From: a virus
Virus record (IMG/VR): IMGVR_UViG_3300042894_000834
Span: 1 to 20,387 of that record
Reading direction: 5' to 3' (one strand)
Length of the DNA: 20,387 nucleotides
This document shows, one piece after another, positions 16,398 to 20,387 of this stretch. Position numbers and translations under genes: made by a program. The notes under the pieces were generated by a model. The model had not been told where the DNA came from. It saw nothing but the letters and a program-made list of their open reading frames with translations, and searched no databases. The number at the start of each line of letters is the position of its first letter. Within the stretch, counting starts at the first letter, position 1.

Positions 16398-17147
16398 ATG
16401 CCAATCGTTCCAGCCTTTAATCCAGACACAGGCGCCAGTGGTGGGCCTCCCGCTCCAGCGGGTGCTGTAGGCTTCCAGTGGCGCCAGATCCTCGACTTCG
16501 CCACGCTGACTTTCAGCGACCCTAACTCCCTCGTCACCAGCTACAGCGTCGCCTCCGGGCTTCACTCGGTCACGCTGGCGACTTTAGGCGCGTCAAACGT
16601 AGACTATAACTACGGCAGCGGTGCGAACTTCACAGGTGCGCGGTGGACCTTCCCGCTGACCTATCAGGATGGCTCTCCCGTTGTGGCGGGAGACACCTTC
16701 AATTTGCACAGTAAAGTGACTGACTACGCCGTTGGTGCTGCGCGGAACTACAACATCGCCTTCGCAGCGGTGCAGAACCCGACCAGCACGGTGCTCACGA
16801 CGATGGACGCGCTGGGCTGCACCTTCGGCATGACCGGCGTGGGCACCCCGCTCACGGGCACTTGGCGCCGGAACGTGGTCGGTACTACGTCGCTGGCAGG
16901 TGGAGTCACAGTGTACGGACAGAGCCTCTTCGGCGGCCTCCCAGGCAAGGCGAAGGTGGCTGCGTCTGCCCTGATTCAGTCCGCCTCGGCTGCGGCGCCG
17001 ACCAACGGCCTCGATGCCAACATTCTCACAGCCGCCGACAACGCGCAGATGTACGCCATCATCGCCGTCGGCACCCTCGGCACCGTGACCACGACTGGCG
17101 GACAGGTAGACTTCAAACTGTACTTCGCTGTAGACAAGCTGAGCTAA
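16398..17147 (+). CDS. Beta-rich virion structural protein, 249 aa
   Basis: No named family recognised. The gene starts 12 bases after the previous stop with a GAGGAAAT element at about 16384-16391. The N-terminus is Pro/Gly-rich (FNPDTGASGGPPAPAGAVGF), a flexible attachment segment; the rest has strong alternating beta-pattern with many Thr, Ser, Val and Gly (SLVTSYSVASGLHSV, GGQVDFKLYFAVDKLS) and no charged coiled-coils. That composition is common in phage fibre heads and capsid-surface trimers. With the gene before it, it may form another receptor-binding or decoration unit. The two genes do not look alike in sequence by eye. High expression is suggested by strongly biased GC-rich codons. 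Confidence 0.65.
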   Translation: MPIVPAFNPDTGASGGPPAPAGAVGFQWRQILDFATLTFSDPNSLVTSYSVASGLHSVTLATLGASNVDYNYGSGANFTGARWTFPLTYQDGSPVVAGDTFNLHSKVTDYAVGAARNYNIAFAAVQNPTSTVLTTMDALGCTFGMTGVGTPLTGTWRRNVVGTTSLAGGVTVYGQSLFGGLPGKAKVAASALIQSASAAAPTNGLDANILTAADNAQMYAIIAVGTLGTVTTTGGQVDFKLYFAVDKLS

Positions 17148-17157
17148 GGAGCCGCCC

Positions 17158-17364
17158 ATGATCGTCATCTCTACCCGTAGGGCCGGCGTCTTTGACGAGG
17201 ACGGCGTGTACCATGAGGGCTGGGAGCAGGTGGTCACCCTGACGGACGGGGAGGCCAATGACCTTCTCAGCCGCTATGACCCCGCCTCCGGTACATCGCC
17301 CGGTGTGACTGATGCACGGACTATGGCGCGACCCATCCTCAACGCCATTCTGGAGCAGCCATGA
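17158..17364 (+). CDS. Small hypothetical protein, 68 aa
   Basis: Not recognised. AAGGAG at 17146-17151 sits six bases before the ATG, and the stop overlaps the next start by four bases (ATGA). The protein opens with a beta-strand (MIVISTRRAGVFDEDGVYHE) and ends in a helix (ARTMARPILNAILEQP). No Cys, no membrane segment. It is the first gene in a chain of seven tightly overlapped small genes, so it is probably made together with the membrane protein that follows. Real coding is supported by the Shine-Dalgarno site, overlap pattern and GC-rich third positions. Confidence 0.7.
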   Translation: MIVISTRRAGVFDEDGVYHEGWEQVVTLTDGEANDLLSRYDPASGTSPGVTDARTMARPILNAILEQP

Positions 17365-17681
17365 TCATCGGTCAGGTTTCGCCGGAGTTAGCGCCCTACC
17401 TCGCAGGTCCGGGCGCAGCCGTCATCGCACTCCTTCTCGTTCTCGGCGGGCTGTATGGGCTTGCAGTACGGCATCTACTTCCACTTCTGGCGAACCTGGG
17501 AAAGCGTCACCTCGACCAAATCGACGCCCTCATCGCGACTCAGAAAGAGGAGAGCAAGGCCATCACTAAGACCCTGGCATCTATCGACCGCCGCCTCGCG
17601 AGACTGGAAGGGCTTACTGACGGGGCAGGCTTGACTCAGGCTAACCCCGCTGCCATGCGCCCCGACTCGCTGGCGGGCTGA
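17361..17681 (+). CDS. Single-span membrane protein; holin candidate
   Basis: A 106-aa protein with one clear hydrophobic helix at residues ~17-36 (PGAAVIALLLVLGGLYGLAV), a short N-terminal segment and a positively charged stretch (RHLL..GKRH) after the span, which favours the C-terminus in the cytoplasm. Residues ~49-85 form a heptad-like helix (DQIDALIATQKEESKAITKT, then RRLARLEGL). Late position after the structural genes and small size suggest a holin or a spanin/anti-holin type membrane protein, but no signal motif proves it, and no endolysin lies beside it. It overlaps both neighbours (ATGA upstream, TGATG downstream). A membrane-anchored virion or superinfection-exclusion protein is the alternative. 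Confidence 0.6.
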   Translation: MIIGQVSPELAPYLAGPGAAVIALLLVLGGLYGLAVRHLLPLLANLGKRHLDQIDALIATQKEESKAITKTLASIDRRLARLEGLTDGAGLTQANPAAMRPDSLAG

Positions 17682-17866
17682 TGGATACCTGGGGCCGCTA
17701 CCAGAAGCTCCTTCAGACGGGTATGCCCGCCTGCGACGCGCTTCGTGAGGCGCTTCAGCCGGAGGCCCTGCCCGTTCCAGAGCGACCCCTCGATCCCCGC
17801 GAGTCGAAGCGCAGGGCATCGCGGATCGCAAAGTTCAACCGCAAAGCGGCTCGAGGTTCGCGATGA
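17681..17866 (+). CDS. Small basic hypothetical protein, 61 aa
   Basis: Not recognised. The ATG overlaps the previous stop by one base (TGATG), and the stop overlaps the next start (ATGA), making it part of the coupled chain. The first half is helical and amphipathic (WGRYQKLLQTGMPACDALRE); the second half is rich in Arg and Lys (ESKRRASRIAKFNRKAARGS). The basic tail would bind nucleic acid or an acidic partner. As a small frame its reality rests on the overlaps and on the GC-rich codon pattern it shares with neighbours. Confidence 0.6.
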   Translation: MDTWGRYQKLLQTGMPACDALREALQPEALPVPERPLDPRESKRRASRIAKFNRKAARGSR

Positions 17867-18123
17867 AGAAGCAGCCCGCGAAAGGCAAAGCGAAGGTCAA
17901 GGTCACGGCCTCTGGAAAGAAAGTCAGCTACGGTCAGGCTGGCGAGGCAAAGGGTGGTGGCCCTCGCATACGCCCCGGCACGAAAAAGGGTGATGCGTAT
18001 TGCGCTAGAAGTATGGGTCAAATGCGCGACTTCCCCGAAGCAGCCAAAGACCCTAACAGCCCGCTACGCCTCTCTCGTAAAGCATGGAAGTGCGAAGGCG
18101 AGAAATCGAAGCGGAGTAAATAA
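17863..18123 (+). CDS. Basic Cys-containing small protein, 86 aa
   Basis: A strongly basic protein starting with a Lys/Ala repeat (KKQPAKGKAKVKV), then a compact part with GDAYCARSMGQMRDFPEA and SPLRLSRKAWKCEGEK. The two cysteines (C47, C77) and the CARS ... SRKAWKC pattern recur, from memory, in small proteins of marine phages and viruses of algae, where they are annotated as domains of unknown function. It may bind DNA or RNA in the virion. It overlaps both neighbours. Function is inference; the resemblance is recalled from the family pattern and has not been searched. Confidence 0.65.
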   Translation: MKKQPAKGKAKVKVTASGKKVSYGQAGEAKGGGPRIRPGTKKGDAYCARSMGQMRDFPEAAKDPNSPLRLSRKAWKCEGEKSKRSK

Positions 18124-18455
18124 TGGCTGATGATGAGTGTACCAAAAAGGTAAAGGCGCAGTACGATGTCTGGCCCTCTGCCCGTGCTTCGCAGGCTGTT
18201 GCTAAGTGCCGCAAAGAGAAGGGCATTGAGCGCAAAGGCGAGGCTGGCACCTCGCTCCGTCGCTGGGAGAAGGAGAGCTGGAAGGACACGCGCACTGGAA
18301 AGCCGTGCGGCGAAGGCGGCAAAGCCGAGTATTGCCGCCCATCGAAGGTAGTCTCGAAGGCTAAGACCCCCAGCACGAAGCCGGCAAAGGGTGCAGTCGC
18401 GGCTAAGGTCGCGGGTAAACGTGCGCCGTCTACCAAAATTCCCAGGAGGAAGTGA
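18123..18455 (+). CDS. Two-part basic protein resembling DUF5872 + DUF6321, 110 aa
   Basis: The start shares one base with the previous stop (TAATG). The protein has two parts. Residues ~8-34 carry YDVWPSARASQAVAKCRKEK, the VWPSA-x-AS...V-KCRK signature of DUF5872, a small domain known from phages and algal/giant viruses. Residues ~45-82 carry RRWEKESWKDTRTGKPCGEG and YCRPSKVVS, the W-x-K-x-x-W-x-D...CG...CRPS pattern of DUF6321. Four cysteines (C6, C29, C62, C71) could hold a metal or disulfides. The C-terminus is a Lys/Ala/Pro tail, probably disordered and nucleic-acid binding. What these domains do is not known. Family names are by pattern recall and should be confirmed with a profile search. 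Confidence 0.72.
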   Translation: MADDECTKKVKAQYDVWPSARASQAVAKCRKEKGIERKGEAGTSLRRWEKESWKDTRTGKPCGEGGKAEYCRPSKVVSKAKTPSTKPAKGAVAAKVAGKRAPSTKIPRRK

Positions 18456-18583
18456 TGCCACTCAAGCAAGGCTACGGTGCAAAAAAGGACTCAGCAAAGG
18501 TCATGAAAAAGATGACCCCTAAAGCCCCGAAGGTGCCGAAGGCGCCGAAGGCTGCCCCGAAGAAGAAAATGGGCATGAAGTGA
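18455..18583 (+). CDS. Tiny basic protein, 42 aa
   Basis: Starts with a strong AGGAGG (18444-18449) five bases before an ATG that overlaps the previous stop (TGATG). The product begins MPLKQGYGAKKDSAKVMKKM, a start pattern I recall from other phage micro-proteins (MPLKKG...), and continues with Lys-Pro-Ala units (KAPKVPKAPKAAPKKK). It has about 15 lysines and no acidic residue apart from one Asp. It would be highly charged, unstructured and suited to neutralising DNA or RNA. The strong ribosome site for such a short gene points to substantial expression. Confidence 0.72.
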   Translation: MPLKQGYGAKKDSAKVMKKMTPKAPKVPKAPKAAPKKKMGMK

Positions 18584-18732
18584 CTCAGCCCGCGAAACAG
18601 CGCAGACCGCGCGTGAACACAGCGCAGACCTCTCGCGTAGTGAAGGCCGCCGTGCCGGAGATCACTCGCGAACTGGTTGAGGCTGTTCTGCGAGAGCTAC
18701 AGCTTCCTCGCACTACCACCGGCGCGTTCTGA
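18580..18732 (+). CDS. Small basic protein with GTG start, 50 aa
   Basis: GTG at 18580 overlaps the previous stop as GTGA and the frame runs 50 codons to TGA at 18730-18732. The product has a basic N-terminus (TQPAKQRRPRVNTAQTSR) and then an amphipathic helix (VPEITRELVEAVLRELQLP). No Shine-Dalgarno of its own is clear, so it probably relies on coupling to the gene before it. It is the last gene of the plus-strand block, followed by two hairpins. Reality is supported by coupling and the coherent helix, but it is short enough to need checking. Confidence 0.6.
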   Translation: MTQPAKQRRPRVNTAQTSRVVKAAVPEITRELVEAVLRELQLPRTTTGAF

Positions 18733-18747
18733 GGCTACACTGACAAA

Positions 18748-18777
18748 GCTCGGTGCCTTTGGGCGGGCACACTGAGC
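18748..18777 (+). other. Imperfect hairpin just upstream of the late terminator
   Basis: GCTC (18748-18751) pairs with GAGC (18774-18777) and GTGCC (18753-18757) with GGCAC (18766-18770), with a small internal bulge. It abuts the strong terminator stem with no gap. CCTTTG at 18756-18761 could also pair with CAAAGG at 18777-18782, competing with the base of the terminator. This might be an RNA stability or readthrough element; the structure is seen, any role is inference. Confidence 0.4.
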
Positions 18778-18812
18778 AAAGGGCCGCTGGGTAGTTCCAG
18801 CGGCCCTTTCTT
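18778..18812. terminator. Bidirectional intrinsic terminator between convergent gene blocks
   Basis: A perfect 13-bp stem, AAAGGGCCGCTGG (18778-18790) with CCAGCGGCCCTTT (18797-18809), around the loop GTAGTT. The plus strand continues CTT after the stem, with Ts contributed by the stem base; the minus strand likewise reads CTTTGCTC. It lies between the plus-strand late block ending at 18732 and the minus-strand gene ending at 18851, so it can stop transcription from both sides. Confidence 0.88.
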
Positions 18813-18850
18813 ATGTTCTATGTCTATTCGAACCGAAGTAGCTTACTCCT

Positions 18851-19447
18851 CTACCACTTGGAACCTTTCTCTAATTTTTCTGCGATGCTCTTGTCATCCT
18901 CTAAGAGCAGGAGGTTCTTCTCTTTGAAGAACTTACTCTTGGCTTTCTTGGCTGCATCCAGCGGGTCGCTCATGGCTGGGAGCGAAAAGAAATACAAGCA
19001 CTCCTTAAGGGGATGGGGAAGGCAGTAGCTCTCAGTTGCCATTACTGTCATGACCGCGAGGGGGAAGGAGCTGTGGGGCTTTACCGTGATGTCCTTGTCA
19101 TAGACTAGACGAATTCCGCGGAAGTAGTTCTGTAACTCACGCCTCTTGGATGGCGAACAAAGCATGGACTCCATGCCCTGTGGGGCGCGCTGAGGAGGGA
19201 CAATCAGCTGGACATCCGTCTCCTCCGCCCACTGCACCGACTGAGGGGGATCATCGCGCCGGCCCTTCATCTCAACCCCATTCACCTTTAGCGCCACTAA
19301 GTCCCACATCCGCAGCTCTTCCGCTACCTGCGTGGGGATGGGGAGGCGGTTCACAATGCCGTCTTGGTCGTAATTCTCCACAACCGCGATCTCGGTCGGG
19401 GAGAGGTCAACTACGAAGCCAGTGATGAACTTGGTGGTCTTAGACAT
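18851..19447 (-). CDS. Hypothetical protein, 198 aa, minus strand
   Basis: Not recognised. Reading leftward, the ATG follows an AAGGA within GAAGGAAGAAAAC, a good ribosome site. The N-terminal half looks like a mixed beta-rich fold (FITGFVVDLSPTEIAVVENY, WDLVALKVNGVEMKGR), and the C-terminal half ends in a charged helix (DPLDAAKKAKSKFFKEKNLL, then EDDKSIAEKLEKGSK). Four cysteines are scattered without a clear motif. It is the last gene of the minus-strand group and converges on the late block at the bidirectional terminator. An early or middle host-takeover role is typical for such genes but nothing in the sequence proves it. Confidence 0.72.
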   Translation of the reverse strand: MSKTTKFITGFVVDLSPTEIAVVENYDQDGIVNRLPIPTQVAEELRMWDLVALKVNGVEMKGRRDDPPQSVQWAEETDVQLIVPPQRAPQGMESMLCSPSKRRELQNYFRGIRLVYDKDITVKPHSSFPLAVMTVMATESYCLPHPLKECLYFFSLPAMSDPLDAAKKAKSKFFKEKNLLLLEDDKSIAEKLEKGSKW

Positions 19448-19517
19448 GTTTTCTTCCTTCGTGGTGGTTTGGTTGGTGTCCCGAAACAGATCAGGGGATT
19501 CTTCTTTCTGTACTGAT

Positions 19518-19628
19518 TTACTGTAGTTTAGGTACTACCTTAGTCATTACGTATAGACTAATCATCATAAGAAACATGCCGGATGCTATACCAACGAAAA
19601 CAGAGAGAGCCCATAGACTAAGCGACAT
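19518..19628 (-). CDS. Membrane microprotein, 36 aa
   Basis: The frame is longer upstream, but the real start is most likely the ATG at 19628, which follows a strong AAGGAGGTG in the 11-base gap after the preceding gene. The product is almost wholly one hydrophobic helix (residues ~4-30, SLWALSVFVGIASGMFLMMI) with a basic, short C-terminal end (TKVVPKLQ). Such single-span microproteins in phages can be membrane effectors, superinfection-exclusion factors or accessory lysis proteins. Which applies is unknown. The strong ribosome site for such a short frame is the main reason for calling it. Confidence 0.7.
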   Translation of the reverse strand: MSLSLWALSVFVGIASGMFLMMISLYVMTKVVPKLQ

Positions 19629-19639
19629 CGCGCACCTCC

Positions 19640-20005
19640 TTAGCGATCGAGGAACTGGCTGAACCCAGGCAGCTTCACCTGCCTGCGCTCTTCCATGTAC
19701 ATGTTCAGTAGGGCTTGATGGGCCTTCTTGCATCCCGCACCGGCCTCTTCATCGGCCAGAAGCCAAGTCGGGATGCACTTCACTGGAGCCGTCACCTGTA
19801 CCTGCGCTGATCCCGCGCGAAGCGGGCTTGAGCACTTCGAGGTGATCATGGGCTCCGAGTCGCGGTACTCCCACCAGTTTCTTCCGTCCGAGAGAAAGAC
19901 GGCTGTAACTGTCGGGAAAACAGACCCGCCCTGCTTCAGTTCGTAGACCACAGACCAGCCTTCGCCGTTTGCAGCCTGTACTTTCTGTAGTGGGTTCTTA
20001 GTCAT
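19640..20005 (-). CDS. Hypothetical protein, 121 aa, minus strand
   Basis: Not recognised. The ATG at 20005 follows CAGGAT after a short 17-base gap from the endonuclease-like gene. The sequence begins with short strands (GEGWSVVYELKQGGSVFPTV, then TAVFLSDGRNWWEY), has a central section with QVQVTAPVKCIPTWLL, and ends in helix (CKKAHQALLNMYMEERRQVK). Three Cys residues (in SKCSS, VKCIP and AGCKKA) might bind metal but no standard spacing is present. No membrane span. Part of the leftward-transcribed group. Function unknown. Confidence 0.68.
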   Translation of the reverse strand: MTKNPLQKVQAANGEGWSVVYELKQGGSVFPTVTAVFLSDGRNWWEYRDSEPMITSKCSSPLRAGSAQVQVTAPVKCIPTWLLADEEAGAGCKKAHQALLNMYMEERRQVKLPGFSQFLDR

Positions 20006-20022
20006 TGTTTTTATCCTGTTGA

Positions 20023-20387
20023 TCAGAAGTCAGCGCAGACAGCAAAGCCATAGTCAGCAGCCGCGAGTTCTTCGGCCGGAAGGAACTCAGCCATGCCCCA
20101 AGCCTCGATCATCTCTGCGGCACGGGCTTTGGCCAGCTCCAGATCGCGGAACGTGCCGTAGTGGTAGGTCTTGCGCTTGTAGGTGCCATCGGGATTGCGC
20201 TTCACCGCGCGGCAAAGCTGAACGACGTACTTCGGGCTCCCATCTTTGTAGGGCTTCGGGAAGAGGTAGACGCCGCGAATTCCGGTCTGCGTCCGCGTGC
20301 CCCGGTTGATGATGTTCTCGCCCGGAGAAACCATGCGCAGGTTCTCGAGCCGGTCATCGCTGGGATCGCCGTTGATATGGTCGATGT
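20023..20387 (-). CDS. HNH endonuclease with C-terminal AP2-like DNA-binding domain (partial at right edge)
   Basis: The minus-strand frame stays open to the window edge, so the N-terminus is missing; the ATG at 20334 is internal, not the start. The first visible residues are IDHINGDPSDDRLENLRMVS then PGENIINR, the HNH core (HNH_3-type). The Asp-His pair and the Asn 22 residues after that Asp match the spacing of the catalytic D74, H75 and N96 of the homing endonuclease I-HmuI. The C-terminal part (TGIRGVYLFPKPYKDGSPKY then YHYGTFRDLELAKARAAEM) resembles an AP2/ERF DNA-binding domain (GV ... W/Y ... hxGtF...eeA). HNH-AP2 proteins are usual in phages as free-standing homing endonucleases. Whether it is mobile or a domesticated packaging or regulatory nuclease cannot be told here. 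Confidence 0.85.
   Translation of the reverse strand, partial: IDHINGDPSDDRLENLRMVSPGENIINRGTRTQTGIRGVYLFPKPYKDGSPKYVVQLCRAVKRNPDGTYKRKTYHYGTFRDLELAKARAAEMIEAWGMAEFLPAEELAAADYGFAVCADF

Noticed and set aside
16593-17258. Minus-strand 221-aa open frame opposite the beta-rich virion gene
   Set aside because: Composition (Arg/Gly/His/Val-rich), no start signal and complete overlap with a well-started plus-strand gene indicate an antisense artefact.
18018-18469. Two overlapping minus-strand frames (147 and 138 aa) opposite the basic small genes
   Set aside because: Leu/Ala/Arg-rich translations arise from Lys/Ala-rich plus-strand coding; the plus-strand genes have coupling, ribosome sites and recognisable family patterns.
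1-20387. tRNA genes, CRISPR arrays, insertion sequences, attachment sites, tape-measure or frameshifted tail chaperones
   Set aside because: None was seen by eye: no cloverleaf-like tract with a conserved TTCRA arm, no spaced direct repeats, no transposase or inverted-repeat pair, and no slippery site between tail genes. A dedicated scan was not possible.

Overview
The window is a piece of a tailed double-stranded DNA bacteriophage genome. Most of it is the late (virion) gene block of a podovirus, a phage with a short, non-contractile tail. The evidence is an ordered set of genes with T7-like roles and sizes: portal end, scaffold, 343-aa major capsid protein, head-tail adaptor, tail nozzle, then a small/medium/large series of internal virion (ejection) proteins of 220, 606 and 1274 aa. 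No tape measure, tail tube or tail-chaperone frameshift pair is seen, which also argues for a short tail. Calls rest on motifs, size and gene order read by eye; no database search was possible. The DNA is GC-rich (around 60% in typical coding stretches), most genes have good Shine-Dalgarno sites, and the host is probably a GC-rich bacterium that cannot be named from this sequence.

Layout. Plus strand: 1-3589 holds the head module (portal C-terminus, an acidic 182-aa protein, scaffold, major capsid protein, capsid decoration-like protein), closed by a strong hairpin terminator at 3606-3651. From 3675 to 7248 lie the adaptor and nozzle, each with an apparent Ig/Fn3-like insertion. From 7266 to 9615 are three beta-rich, probably fibre or tail-surface proteins, two of which look like paralogues at their N-termini. 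From 9615 to 15921 are the three putative ejection proteins. From 15957 to 17147 are two more beta-rich small virion-type proteins. From 17158 to 18732 is a tightly overlapped string of seven small genes: one of unknown function, a membrane protein that is the best holin candidate, another unknown, two Cys-containing basic proteins resembling phage/algal-virus DUF families, and two tiny basic proteins. A near-perfect bidirectional terminator at 18778-18812 ends the block.

Minus strand: from 18851 to the right edge, four convergent genes read leftward: a truncated HNH/AP2-type endonuclease running off the window, a 121-aa protein, a 36-aa membrane microprotein and a 198-aa protein. They are probably part of the non-structural region, transcribed against the late genes.

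How it works together: scaffold and major capsid protein build the procapsid around the portal; the adaptor and nozzle close the vertex and form the tail; the fibre-like proteins would contact the host; the internal virion proteins would be ejected to carry DNA across the envelope. No endolysin, terminase, integrase, tRNA or CRISPR array is visible here. The two things most worth a second look are repeated AT-rich, differently coded patches embedded inside the long GC-rich late genes, and the terminal cassette of tiny basic proteins.
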